DNA from: Vogesella margarita
GTDB lineage: Bacteria > Pseudomonadota > Gammaproteobacteria > Burkholderiales > Chromobacteriaceae
Direction of reading: 5' to 3'
DNA length: 64,000 nucleotides
Assembly (NCBI RefSeq): GCF_028548475.1
Contig: NZ_JAQQLE010000005.1
Coordinates: 1 to 64,000, forward strand
Part shown: positions 24,132 to 32,809 of the stretch, piece by piece
Numbering within the stretch: position 1 is the first letter of the stretch
How the letters are laid out: each line of letters begins with the position of its first letter
The notes under the pieces: generated by a model
What the model was told of the DNA's origin: nothing
The model's database searches: none
What the model saw: the letters and a program-made list of their open reading frames with translations, nothing else
Translations under genes and position numbers: made by a program

Positions 24132-25715
24132 ATGCAATTGCGCACCCTGCTGCCCCTGTCCCTGCTCGCCCTGTCCGCCACCGCGCTGGCCAAGCCGCTC
24201 ACCGTCTGCACCGACGCCAGCCCGGAAGGCTTCGACGTGGTGCGCTACAACACGGTGAGCACCACCAACGCCAGCGCCGACGTGTTGTTCAGCCGGCTGG
24301 TGGAATACGACGCCCGCCAGGGCAAGCTGGTGCCGTCGCTGGCCACGCGCTGGACGGTGGCGCCGGACGGCCTGTCCATCACCTTCACCCTGCGTGACAA
24401 GGTCGCTTTCCACCGCACTGCCTGGTTCAACCCCACCCGCGCGCTGGATGCCGACGACGTGGTGTTCAGCTTCCAGCGCATTCTGGACAGCAAGCACCCG
24501 TGGTACGGGACCTCGCCCACCGGCTACCCGCACGCCAAATCGTTCCAGCTCGACAAGCTGATCAAGGCGGTGGTGCGCGTCGATGCCCGCACCGTGCGCT
24601 TCGAGCTGAACCAGCCGGACGCCACTCTGCTGCCGACGCTGTCGATGGGCTTTGCCTCGATCTACTCCGCCGAATACGCGGCACAACTGGCGCGCGCCGG
24701 CACCCCGGAAAAACTCAACAGCCAGCCGGTCGGCACCGGCCCCTTCCTGTTGCAGAGCTTCGCCAAGGACAGCGCGGTACGCTACGCGCCCCACCCTGCC
24801 TACTTCGGCGGCAAACCGGCGGTGGAGCGGCTGACCTACGCCATCACCCCCGACAGCAATGTGCGCGTGCAAAAGCTGAAGGCCGGCGAATGCCAGATCG
24901 CCATCGGCCCGAAACCGCAGGACGTGCAGGAAGCCAGCGCCGACAGCCGCCTGCGCGTGCTGACCACCCCGGCCTTCATGACCGGCTTCGTCGCACTCAA
25001 CAGCCAGCACAAGCCGTTTGACGACAAGCGCGTGCGCCAGGCGGTGAACCTCGCCTTCGACAAGGCCAGCTACCTGAAAGCGGTGTTCGGCGGCAGCGCC
25101 ATCGCCGCCGTCAACCCCTTCCCGCCCTCCACCTTCGGCTACAACAAGGCGATCAAGGACTACCCGCAGGACATCGTCCGCGCCAAAAAACTGCTGGCCG
25201 ACGCCGGCCTCCCCAACGGCTTCGACACCAGCATCTGGATCCGCCCCACCGGCAGCACGCTGAACCCGAACCCGAAAGCCGGCGCCGAACTGCTGCAGGC
25301 CGACCTCGCCAGAATCGGCATCCGCGCCGAGATCAAGGTCATCGAATGGGGCGAGCTGATCAAGCGCGGCAAGGCCGGCGAGCACGACCTGCTGTTCATG
25401 GGCTGGGCCGGCGACAACGGCGACGCCGACAACTTCCTCACCCCGCAATTCAGCTGCGCCGCGGTGCAATCCGGCACCAACTTCGCCCGCTACTGCGACC
25501 CGACGCTGGACAAGCTGATCACCGACGCCCGTCGCGACGCCAGCCCGAAACTGCGCGCCGCCAACTACGCCCGCGCGCAGCAGATCATCAAGGAACAGGC
25601 ACTGTGGCTGCCGCTGGCGCACCCGACCGCCGCGGTGATCACCAGCAAGCAGGTCAGCGGCTACCAGGTCAGCCCGTTCGGGCGCGTGGACTTCAGCAAG
25701 GTGGTGCTGAAGTAA
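24132..25715 (+). CDS. Peptide-type ABC transporter substrate-binding protein (family 5, DppA-like)
   Basis: 527 residues from ATG 24132. The signal peptide ends ALSATALA, then KPLTVCTDASPEGFDVVRYN. DppA/SapA-like signatures include LVPSLATRWTVAPDGLSITF, DADDVVFSFQRILDSKHPWY and a C-terminal WLPLAHPTAAVITSKQVSGY. It is periplasmic and binds a di- or oligopeptide, possibly heme-related as in some DppA proteins. It stands without permease genes. The downstream 25745-25775 segment carries an inverted pair of the uptake-like word. Confidence 0.92.
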   Translation: MQLRTLLPLSLLALSATALAKPLTVCTDASPEGFDVVRYNTVSTTNASADVLFSRLVEYDARQGKLVPSLATRWTVAPDGLSITFTLRDKVAFHRTAWFNPTRALDADDVVFSFQRILDSKHPWYGTSPTGYPHAKSFQLDKLIKAVVRVDARTVRFELNQPDATLLPTLSMGFASIYSAEYAAQLARAGTPEKLNSQPVGTGPFLLQSFAKDSAVRYAPHPAYFGGKPAVERLTYAITPDSNVRVQKLKAGECQIAIGPKPQDVQEASADSRLRVLTTPAFMTGFVALNSQHKPFDDKRVRQAVNLAFDKASYLKAVFGGSAIAAVNPFPPSTFGYNKAIKDYPQDIVRAKKLLADAGLPNGFDTSIWIRPTGSTLNPNPKAGAELLQADLARIGIRAEIKVIEWGELIKRGKAGEHDLLFMGWAGDNGDADNFLTPQFSCAAVQSGTNFARYCDPTLDKLITDARRDASPKLRAANYARAQQIIKEQALWLPLAHPTAAVITSKQVSGYQVSPFGRVDFSKVVLK

Positions 25716-25744
25716 GCATTCTGGCTGGCGCCTGAAACGACTCC

Positions 25745-25775
25745 GGCCAACCTTGGTGACAAGGTTGGCCGCAAG
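25745..25775 (+). terminator. Inverted uptake-like words after the peptide-binding protein gene
   Basis: GGCCAACCTT (25745-25754), a 6-nt loop and AAGGTTGGCC (25761-25770), continuing GCAAG. The 10-bp stem lies 30 bp after the stop codon. No clear T-tract follows. Confidence 0.55.
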
Positions 25776-25888
25776 CATTGTTGCGGTAGCCGTGCTCTGC
25801 CAGCGGCTGCCGCCACCGTTCCGGGCTTGGCGGCATCATGTCTTTATGTTAAAGCTCAGTCCCCGCTTCAATTCCGGATGAAACACCC

Positions 25889-27286
25889 ATGCTGAAAAAA
25901 TTGCTTGGCGGCCTGCTGGGCAAGGACAAGCCGGTACCCGCCGCCGCACCGGCCGTGACCGCTGCGACTGTCGCCACCCCGGCGGAGCAAGCCGCCCCGC
26001 TAGGCCAGATACAAGCACTGGGCTTTGTCGCTCACCAGCCGCTACAAGACAGGTCGCAACGGGTGGTAGCCTACGAATTCGTGGTCAAGGCCAGCCTCGG
26101 CCAGGCAAGGTCGCAGGCACACCAGCGCAGCTTCGACCAGCTGTTGCTGAACACCTTGCGCAACATGAATGTATTCCGCCTGCTGGCCTATCGCCGTGCC
26201 TTCATCCATGTGTCGCTGGCCTCGCTGCCGGACCTGCCGGCACAGGATCTGCCGCTGGCCAGCTGCATCTTTGTGCTGGAACCACAAACCGGAGATGTAC
26301 TGGACGGCGCGCTACTGGCGCAGCTTGACGCACTGCGCCAGGCCGGATGGCGCTTTGCCGCGGAACCGGCACGCTTTGGCAGCCAGGCCAATGCGCTGGC
26401 GCTGTACCAGCGCATGGACTACCTGATACTGGACTTTGCCGCGCCGAATACCCGCGCACTCTTTCCGCTACTGGAGAAGCTACCGCAGCGTTTCAGCCAC
26501 CTGCGCTGGCTGGCCCGCAATATCAACTCTGCCGAGGAACTGGCGCTGTGCCAGCAATCGCCGGGCAGCCAGCATTTTGCCCTGTTCCACGGCTCCTACC
26601 TGGGCGTGGCGCAACCGGCAAGCCACAGCAAGAAAGAGGCGCCCAATCAGGGGCGCGTGCTGGAAATCATGCGCCTGCTGCGCGCCGAGGCACCACCGGC
26701 CAGCATCGAGGCGCAGTTCAAGCTGGATTCCCTGCTGCTGTTCAAGCTGCTGCGCTACGTCAATTCCCCGGTGAACGGCCTGGCACGCAAGGTGCAGACC
26801 ATCGAAGAGAGCATCATGCTGCTGGGGCGCGACAACCTGTTCAAATGGCTGTCGCTGCTGCTGTTCACCGCAGAAGGCAACGACGGCGCCGTACTGACGC
26901 TGATGGAAAAATCGCTGATCCGCGGCCGCTTCATGGAGCAACTGGGGCTGGTCAATGGCAACCGCCTGGAGGCCGAGCACCTGTTCCTGACCGGCATGTT
27001 TTCCATGCTCGGCGCCCTGCTGCACACCAGCCAGGCCGAGGCGCTGGCACCGCTGGACCTGCCGGTGATGATCGCCGATGCGCTGCTGAGTAACAGGGGG
27101 CTGTTCGCCAGGCCGCTACAACTGACGCTGGCGTGCGAAAACGATGACAGCGAGGCCATTGCCGGCCTGTGCCGGATCCTGCAGGTCAGCCCCGAACAGG
27201 CCACCGCACTCTACCTTGATGCGGTGGTGTGGGCACAGGAGGTCCTGAAGGAAGGCGAGGTACAAAGCAGCGTAGAAGGGGTGTGA
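25889..27286 (+). CDS. EAL-like/HDOD signalling protein
   Basis: 465 residues. After an Ala/Pro-rich linker (residues 15-40), the stretch with LGFVAHQPLQDRSQRVVAYE and then FIHVSLASLPDLP and DYLILDF resembles a degenerate EAL domain. It lacks the EAL and metal residues, so it is unlikely to hydrolyse c-di-GMP. The C-terminal part (from about residue 260: FKLDSLLLFKLLRYVNSPVN, IEESIMLLGRDNLFKWLSLL) is an HDOD domain. This is the YuxH/CdgJ type of combination, usually a protein-interaction hub for motility or stress. No partner is evident nearby. Confidence 0.85.
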   Translation: MLKKLLGGLLGKDKPVPAAAPAVTAATVATPAEQAAPLGQIQALGFVAHQPLQDRSQRVVAYEFVVKASLGQARSQAHQRSFDQLLLNTLRNMNVFRLLAYRRAFIHVSLASLPDLPAQDLPLASCIFVLEPQTGDVLDGALLAQLDALRQAGWRFAAEPARFGSQANALALYQRMDYLILDFAAPNTRALFPLLEKLPQRFSHLRWLARNINSAEELALCQQSPGSQHFALFHGSYLGVAQPASHSKKEAPNQGRVLEIMRLLRAEAPPASIEAQFKLDSLLLFKLLRYVNSPVNGLARKVQTIEESIMLLGRDNLFKWLSLLLFTAEGNDGAVLTLMEKSLIRGRFMEQLGLVNGNRLEAEHLFLTGMFSMLGALLHTSQAEALAPLDLPVMIADALLSNRGLFARPLQLTLACENDDSEAIAGLCRILQVSPEQATALYLDAVVWAQEVLKEGEVQSSVEGV

Positions 27287-27298
27287 GCCAACGCGGCA

Positions 27299-27700
27299 GG
27301 TCGGGCTGAGCCTGCAAGGCCCGACGTTTACCGCAATTGAATGAAAAGGTTGGCCGCAAGCCGTAACAGGCTTGCGGCCAACCTTGTTTTGTCTGGGGCA
27401 TTCGCTGCGCGGATGTTTTTTATCTGCCGCTTTCTGCGTGGCGGCGGAAAAGGGGGATACCGCATCCCCCTTTTCATATCGCTGAGCGAATCAAAGATTC
27501 ACACGCTGACCGCTCCCCGAAGGCGCAAGAATTCCCGTGCAAACCGCCGCCACCCCGGCACCGCCCATACGCTACGCGGACAGAGGGCGGCTTGTTTCCG
27601 GGCTGGCGACAGTGTGCACGACCTGCGCCAACGGGGATGGGCGCGTTGGTACGGTTTTGGTTTTTGCAGGGCATGCGGCCCGGATGGGGCGTAACCCGTA
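27299..27700. repeat. Dispersed non-coding repeat, copy A
   Basis: In order: a palindrome GTCGGGC/GCCCGAC (27300-27325), an inverted pair of uptake-like words, a hairpin GGGGGAT-ACCGC-ATCCCCC (27452-27470), and a conserved block of 98 nt (27516-27613) running from CCCGAAGGCGCAAGAATTCC to CTGGCGACAGT. The same units occur in the same order and orientation at 62427-62860. On the minus strand the block can be read as SPETSRPLSA...HGNSCAFGE-type peptides, known to me from satellite-phage immunity regions and probably not a real protein. Confidence 0.75.
27344..27390 (+). terminator. Rho-independent terminator built from two uptake-like words
   Basis: AAGGTTGGCCGCAAGCC (27346-27362), a 6-nt loop GTAACA and GGCTTGCGGCCAACCTT (27369-27385) form a perfect 17-bp stem followed by GTTTTGTCT. 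It lies 60 bp after the EAL/HDOD gene stop and is the clearest terminator of this type in the window. Confidence 0.85.
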
Positions 27701-27957
27701 GCCCTGATAAGCCGCAGGCGCATCCGGGGACTTGCCCGCCTTACAAGAATCCATCTCGCGGCGCATTGAGTCATCTCCTCCACCCGCGCTTTGCCTTGCG
27801 GCCAACGTTGGAACATCCCCGGATGCAGCGTCGCCTGATCCGGAAGACGAATGCCTCTCCCGCCGCTTTCAAGCGCATGAAGCCACCCCAAAAAAACAAA
27901 CGACCAACCTTGCCAGGGTTGGCCGCGTGCTTGCATTTACCAGATGGATCTGGCGCC

Positions 27958-29778
27958 CTATTCCCCCATCACCACGCCTTCGCGGCGTGGGTCGGCGCCG
28001 CCGAAGAAACCGCCCGCAGTGCGGCCGATGGCCTGCAGGCCGCTGGTCATGTCGGTTTCGCGCACCTCATGGCCGTGCGCCTGCAGCCACTGCACAGTGT
28101 CGGCCGGGAAGCGTTTTTCTTCCAGCAGCGTCGGCGCACCGGTCGCGCCGAAGTTGGGCAGGTTGATCGCCTGCTGCGCGTTCATGCCCCAGTTGAGCAT
28201 GCCGTACAGCGTCTTGGCGGTGTAGTGGATGATCAGCGCGCCGCCGGGGCTGCCGCCGCTGATCAGCAGCTGGCCGCTGGCCTTGTCGAACACCAGGGTC
28301 GGGCTCATCGAGCTGCGCGGGCGCTTCCCCGGCTGCACGCGGTTGGCGGTGGGCAGGCCGGCCGCGTCGTTGGGGGCGAAATTGAAGTCGGTCAGCTCGT
28401 TGTTGAGCAGGAAGCCGCCGGCGCCCTTGCCGGACGGGTTCACCATCTGCCGCGCACCGAACTGCGCCTCGATGGTGGTGGTCATGCTCAGCGCGTGGCC
28501 GTCGGCATCGACGATGCTGATGTGGCTGGTGCCGTACTCCGGCTGTGGCGCGGCGATGCCCAGCGCCAGCGACATGGTGCCGGGCTGGCCCGGCTGCGCG
28601 GTCTTCATGCTGTTGTCGCCGATCAGCTTCGCGCGCGCCGCCAGGTAGCCGGGCGCCAGCATGGTGTGCCAGCTGCCACCCGGCGGCTGCACAAAGTCCG
28701 GGTCGCCGACGTACTTGGCGCGGTCGGCAAACGCCAGTCGCGACGCCTCGGTATACAGGTGCAGCCACTGCGGCGACGGCAGCGCTTTGCCGTCCGCGCC
28801 CTGCTGCAACGGCAGGTCGGCGGCCGGCGTGTGGTTCAGGATGCCAAGGATCTGGCCGACGGCGATGGCGCCGCTGCTCGGCGGCGGGAAGCCGCACAGG
28901 CGATAGTCGCGGCTGACGGCGCGGTAGTCGCTGCACAGCGCGTCACGCTTCTGCGGCCGGTAGGCGGCGAGATCGGCCAGCGTCAACTTGCCGGGATTGC
29001 TGGCGTGGCCCTGCACCTTGGCGACGATGGCCTCGGCCACCGCGCCCTGCAGCAGCGCCTTGCTGCCGCGCGCGGCGATCTGGCGCAGCACGTCGGCGTA
29101 GGGTTGGTTGCGCAGCAGATGGCCGACCGGATACGGCTGGCCATCCGGCTGGTAGAAGTAGGCGGCGGCCACCGGGTCCTGTTTCAGGAAGGCGTCGGAC
29201 TTCAGCAGGGTATGGAGTCGCGGACTGATGGCGAATCCCTGCTCGGCCAAACGGATCGCCGGCTGGAACAGCTCGCGCCACGGCAGTTTGCCCTGCTCGC
29301 GGTGCGCCTGCTCCAGCATCGCCACCACGCCGGGCACGCCCACCGAGCGGCCACCGACCACGGCATCGTTGAACGTCATCGGTTTGCCGTCGGCGCCGAG
29401 GAACAGCGTCTCGTCGGCGGCGGCCGGTGCGGTCTCGCGGCCGTCCCAGGCGCTGACCTGCTTGCCGTCGTAGTACAGCAGGAAGGCGCCGCCGCCGATG
29501 CCGCTGCTTTGCGGCTCCACCAGCCCCAGCACCATCTGCACCGCGATGGCGGCATCCAGCGCGCTGCCGCCGGCGGCCAGCACCTGACGACCGGCGTCGG
29601 TGGCCAGCGGGTTGGCGGCGGCCACCGCGTAGCGGCGGGTGGCCCAGCCCGGCTTGTCCTGGTAGCCGGAGGCGGCTTCCGGCTGCTGCGGCAGCGGGCT
29701 GTAGGTGAACGTTGGCGGCGTGGCGGCACAGGCGGCCAGCAGCAGCGACAGGGCAACGGTGGACAGGCGGGCGCTCAT
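27958..29778 (-). CDS. ggt: Gamma-glutamyltransferase (lipoprotein precursor)
   Basis: 606 residues. The N-terminal signal carries a lipobox (LLLAAC). The large-subunit part has ANPLATDAGRQVLAAGGSAL and SSGIGGGAFLLYYDGKQVSA. The autoprocessing site is in YGTSHISIVDADGHALSMTT, where the Thr of GTSH is the expected nucleophile and the start of the small subunit. SGGSPGGALIIHYT (the SGG oxyanion loop) and NPSGKGAGGFLLNNE are also typical. It hydrolyses or transfers the gamma-glutamyl group of glutathione in the periplasm. The start is ATG 29778. Confidence 0.95.
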   Translation of the reverse strand: MSARLSTVALSLLLAACAATPPTFTYSPLPQQPEAASGYQDKPGWATRRYAVAAANPLATDAGRQVLAAGGSALDAAIAVQMVLGLVEPQSSGIGGGAFLLYYDGKQVSAWDGRETAPAAADETLFLGADGKPMTFNDAVVGGRSVGVPGVVAMLEQAHREQGKLPWRELFQPAIRLAEQGFAISPRLHTLLKSDAFLKQDPVAAAYFYQPDGQPYPVGHLLRNQPYADVLRQIAARGSKALLQGAVAEAIVAKVQGHASNPGKLTLADLAAYRPQKRDALCSDYRAVSRDYRLCGFPPPSSGAIAVGQILGILNHTPAADLPLQQGADGKALPSPQWLHLYTEASRLAFADRAKYVGDPDFVQPPGGSWHTMLAPGYLAARAKLIGDNSMKTAQPGQPGTMSLALGIAAPQPEYGTSHISIVDADGHALSMTTTIEAQFGARQMVNPSGKGAGGFLLNNELTDFNFAPNDAAGLPTANRVQPGKRPRSSMSPTLVFDKASGQLLISGGSPGGALIIHYTAKTLYGMLNWGMNAQQAINLPNFGATGAPTLLEEKRFPADTVQWLQAHGHEVRETDMTSGLQAIGRTAGGFFGGADPRREGVVMGE

Positions 29779-29926
29779 GGTGGGGTCCTTGTCAGGCGGC
29801 GGGAACTATAGCCATAGCACACGCCATGCCAAATGAAAAACCGGCGTGCACGCGGCGCCAGCCAATCGGCGCGCCGTGGCCGCGGCGGCGCTGTTAGAAT
29901 GCGCGCTTTTGCCGCCGGCCCCGCCC

Positions 29927-30688
29927 ATGCTCACCGTCCTCTATCGTGACCCGCACCTGATCGCCATCGACAAGCCGTCCGGCCTGCTGGTCCACCGCAG
30001 CGAGATCGACCGCCGCGAAACCCGCTTCGCGGTGCAATTGCTGCGCGACCAGATCGGGCAGCAGGTGTTTCCGGTGCACCGGCTGGACCGCGGCACCAGC
30101 GGCGTGCTGCTGTTCGCGCTGGACAGCGACACCGCGCGCCTGCTGAACCAGGACTTTGCCGCCAAGCAGCCGGCCAAGACCTACCTCGCGGTGGTGCGCG
30201 GCCATCCGGCCGACTGCGGCGACATCGACCACGCCATCACCCGCCAGCCGGACGAGCGCGAATACGTGCACGGCAACGCGCAGCTGAACGCGCAGCCGGC
30301 CTTCACCCGCTACCGCACGCTGGCGCGCTGCACCCTGCCCTACGCCGTGGACCGCTACCCGCAAAGCCGCTACGCGCTGGTCGAACTGCATCCGGAAACC
30401 GGCCGCCGCCACCAGCTGCGCCGCCACCTGAAGCACATCGCCCACCCCATCATCGGCGACGCCACCCACGGCAAGGGTGTGCACAACCGCTTCTTCCAGA
30501 CCCAGTTCAACGTTGGCCGCATGCTGCTGCACGCGGTGGAACTGAGCATCCGCCACCCGCACAGCGGCGAGGCACTGACCATCACCGCCCCCGTTAACGG
30601 CGACTTTGCGCGGCTGCTGCAGGAGCTGAGCTGGGCCGAAGCGCTGCCGGTGGCGTGGCTGGGTGATGCTGGCGCGGACCGCGACTGA
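29927..30688 (+). CDS. truC: tRNA pseudouridine(65) synthase TruC-like
   Basis: 253 residues from ATG 29927 (MLTVLYRDPHLIAIDKPSGL). The catalytic motif is FPVHRLDRGTSGVLLFALDS (Asp of HRLDRGTSG). ELHPETGRRHQLRRHLKHIA and HPIIGDATHGKGVHN are the usual RluA-family C-terminal motifs. The short form without an S4 domain, and the HRLDRGTSGVLLF sequence, point to TruC. An uptake-like word at 30509-30521 encodes NVGRM. The stop is 14 bp before a palindromic uptake-like pair (30702-30723). Confidence 0.88.
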   Translation: MLTVLYRDPHLIAIDKPSGLLVHRSEIDRRETRFAVQLLRDQIGQQVFPVHRLDRGTSGVLLFALDSDTARLLNQDFAAKQPAKTYLAVVRGHPADCGDIDHAITRQPDEREYVHGNAQLNAQPAFTRYRTLARCTLPYAVDRYPQSRYALVELHPETGRRHQLRRHLKHIAHPIIGDATHGKGVHNRFFQTQFNVGRMLLHAVELSIRHPHSGEALTITAPVNGDFARLLQELSWAEALPVAWLGDAGADRD

Positions 30689-30701
30689 CTCGACAGCACA
30701 A

Positions 30702-30723
30702 TTGCGGCCAACCTTGGCCGCAA
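30702..30723. terminator. Palindromic uptake-like pair
   Basis: TTGCGGCCAA-CC-TTGGCCGCAA with 10-bp arms, between truC and rlmJ. It has no T-tract and may attenuate readthrough or serve only as an uptake site. Confidence 0.5.
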
Positions 30724-30784
30724 GGCCTCAGGGCGGGCGGCGATTTGCGCTACAATGTGCGGCTATTTTGTCCGAACGACCGCC

Positions 30785-31633
30785 ATGCTTAGCTATCGCC
30801 ACGCCTTTCACGCCGGCAACCACGCCGACGTGCTGAAACACCTGATCCAGGTGCAGATCATCGACTACCTCGGCCAGAAGGATAAGCCGTTCTGGTACAT
30901 CGACACCCACGCCGGTGCCGGTGCCTACAGCCTGACCGAGGGCTACGCCACCAAGACCGCCGAATACGTCGATGGCGTGGCGCGGCTGTGGCAGCGCGAC
31001 GATCTGCCGCCGGCGGTGGCGCGTTATCTGGAGGTGGTGCGCAGCATCAACCCGGACGGCGAGCTGCGCCACTATCCCGGTTCGCCGTGGTTTGCCGCCG
31101 AGACCATGAACCGCAGCGAGAAGCTGCGCCTGTTCGAGCTGCACCCCAGCGATTTCCAGCTGCTTGGCGAGTGCTTTGCCGACGCCGGCCGCCGCATCAA
31201 GGTCGAGAAAAACAACGGCTTCGAGGCGCTGAAGTCCATCCTGCCGCCGCCACCGCGCCGCGCGCTGGTGCTGATCGACCCACCGTACGAGGACAAGGGC
31301 GACTACCAGCGGGTGGTGAACGCGATGCAGGAATCGCTGAAACGCTTCGCCACCGGCACTTACGCCATCTGGTACCCGCTGCTGCAGCGACCGGAGATCA
31401 AGGACATGGTGGCGCAGCTGAAGGCGCTGCCGTGCCAGAGCTGGCTGGACGTGACGCTGACGGTGCGCACGCCGTCGAAGGAAGGCTTCGGCATGCACGG
31501 CAGCGGCATGTTCATCGTCAACCCGCCGTGGACGCTGCAAGCGACGCTGAACGACACCCTGCCGTGGCTGACCGCCGCGCTGGCGGTGGACAAGGGGGCG
31601 TGGCACAGCGTGGAATACCGCGAGAACAACTAA
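30785..31633 (+). CDS. rlmJ: 23S rRNA (adenine-2030-N6)-methyltransferase RlmJ
   Basis: 282 residues from ATG 30785. MLSYRHAFHAGNHADVLKH is the strongly conserved N-terminus of RlmJ, followed by FWYIDTHAGAGAYSL (SAM site). RRALVLIDPPYEDKGDY carries the DPPY motif of N6-adenine methyltransferases. It methylates A2030 of 23S rRNA. Its stop codon TAA (31631-31633) is also the first base group of a dispersed inverted-end element. Confidence 0.95.
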   Translation: MLSYRHAFHAGNHADVLKHLIQVQIIDYLGQKDKPFWYIDTHAGAGAYSLTEGYATKTAEYVDGVARLWQRDDLPPAVARYLEVVRSINPDGELRHYPGSPWFAAETMNRSEKLRLFELHPSDFQLLGECFADAGRRIKVEKNNGFEALKSILPPPPRRALVLIDPPYEDKGDYQRVVNAMQESLKRFATGTYAIWYPLLQRPEIKDMVAQLKALPCQSWLDVTLTVRTPSKEGFGMHGSGMFIVNPPWTLQATLNDTLPWLTAALAVDKGAWHSVEYRENN

Positions 31634-31785
31634 GAACCTGTTCAAGGTCTGCTGCGCTTGATCTCAATCGGGCGATAGCGTGTTGAAAACACCTTCGGCA
31701 TGCGTGTTTATCTCTAGGTAAATGCCGCTTCCTCAGCCGTTTTCGCCTTGTCTCGCGTAAGCGCGCGAGCCTGCGAACAGGCTCC
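31631..31785 (+). repeat. Dispersed inverted-end element, copy 1
   Basis: It starts at the rlmJ stop (TAAGAACCTGTTC) and ends GCGAACAGGCTC. Inside are GAAAACACCTTCGGCATGC and CTCAGCCGTTTTCGCCTTG, shared with copies at 33221-33370 and (inverted) 45892-46037. It encodes nothing recognisable. Confidence 0.75.
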
Positions 31786-31814
31786 AAACCCACCCGATGT
31801 AAGGCGGCGCGGCC

Positions 31815-32726
31815 TCAGTCCGGCGCCAGCAGCAGGCGGCGTTCGCTGTGGAACTGCCGCGCCTCGCCGCTGACCGGATCGGTAAAGGCGATGCTGCGCG
31901 CCAGCAGTTGCAGCGGCTGGCTGAAGTCGTCCACCGCCTTGTCCGGCAGCAGCGCCGGATACCACGGGTCGTTGACGATGGGGATGCCCAGCGCGGTCAG
32001 GTGCGCGCGCAGCTGGTGCTTGCGCCCGGTCAGCGGCGACAGCCGATAGTGCGCCAGCGTGCCGGCACGGGCGATCAGCTCGACGCGCGTCTCGCTGTTG
32101 GCCTCGCCGGCTACCTCGTGCATGCGGAAGCAGTCGTCGCGCTCCAGCAGGCGGCTGCGATGTACCAGCGGCAGGGCCAGATCGTCGCGCCACGGCGCGA
32201 TCGCCTCGTAGGTCTTGCGCACCTCGCGCGTCTGGAACAGGCGCTGGTAGGCGGCGCGGTGCGCGGGGTCGATGCAGAACAGCATCACGCCGGCGGTTTC
32301 GCGGTCGAGACGGTGGATGGGCGTCAGCTGCGGCAGCTCCAGCTCGCGGCGCAGGCGGCCCAGCAGCGTCTCGCGCAGGTGGCGGCCGCCGGGGATGCAG
32401 GCGAGAAAGTGCGGCTTGTCGGCGACCAGCAGCCGCTCGTCGCGGTACAGCACCGTGGCCGCAAACGGCACCGGCACCTCGTCCGGCACATCGCGGTAGT
32501 ACCACACGCGGCGGTTGGCCGGATACGGGCTGTCCAGACGGTGCGGCAGGCCCTGGTGGTCGAATACCTCGCCGTTTTGCAGCCGCGCCCGCCACACCGC
32601 GGCGGGAATGTGCGCGAAGCGTTCGGTCAGGAAACTGAGCAGGTCGGGCCAGTCGCCGGCCGGCAGTTGCAGGAAGCTCGGCGCCACGCCGGCGCGCTCG
32701 GGGATGGGGGAAACGCGTTGATTCAT
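31815..32726 (-). CDS. RluA-family RNA pseudouridine synthase
   Basis: 303 residues. The catalytic motif is TPIHRLDRETAGVMLFCIDP (Asp in HRLDRETAG). LSPLTGRKHQLRAHLTALGI and IPIVNDPWYPALLPDKAVDD follow. The N-terminal 80 residues (LQNGEVFDHQGLPHRLDSPY) resemble an S4-like or linker region. The RETAG variant and the length resemble the YciL/RluA-like proteins that modify 23S rRNA or tRNA, but the target base is not determinable. It is convergent with rlmJ, with copy 1 of the dispersed element between them. Confidence 0.88.
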   Translation of the reverse strand: MNQRVSPIPERAGVAPSFLQLPAGDWPDLLSFLTERFAHIPAAVWRARLQNGEVFDHQGLPHRLDSPYPANRRVWYYRDVPDEVPVPFAATVLYRDERLLVADKPHFLACIPGGRHLRETLLGRLRRELELPQLTPIHRLDRETAGVMLFCIDPAHRAAYQRLFQTREVRKTYEAIAPWRDDLALPLVHRSRLLERDDCFRMHEVAGEANSETRVELIARAGTLAHYRLSPLTGRKHQLRAHLTALGIPIVNDPWYPALLPDKAVDDFSQPLQLLARSIAFTDPVSGEARQFHSERRLLLAPD

Positions 32727-32809
32727 CGCGCGATTGTAAGGCGATGCGCGCCAGTTGGCAGCAGGCGCGTTAAAATGCCGGCTTCACCGCATCGCGAAAG
32801 CGCAGAAAC

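Larger units (their letters stand above)
27287..27957. other. 671-bp non-coding region holding copy A of a dispersed repeat
   Basis: No convincing gene is present. The left 400 bp form a repeat also found at 62.4 kb. The remainder includes single uptake-like words at 27795-27810 (reverse orientation) and 27916-27927 (imperfect). Frames that cross it read as low-quality Arg/Pro/Gly-rich peptides. Confidence 0.6.

Noticed and set aside
27592-29811. A 739-codon plus-strand frame opposite ggt
   Set aside because: It is antisense to a complete gamma-glutamyltransferase with catalytic motifs; its translation is compositionally skewed and shows no family.
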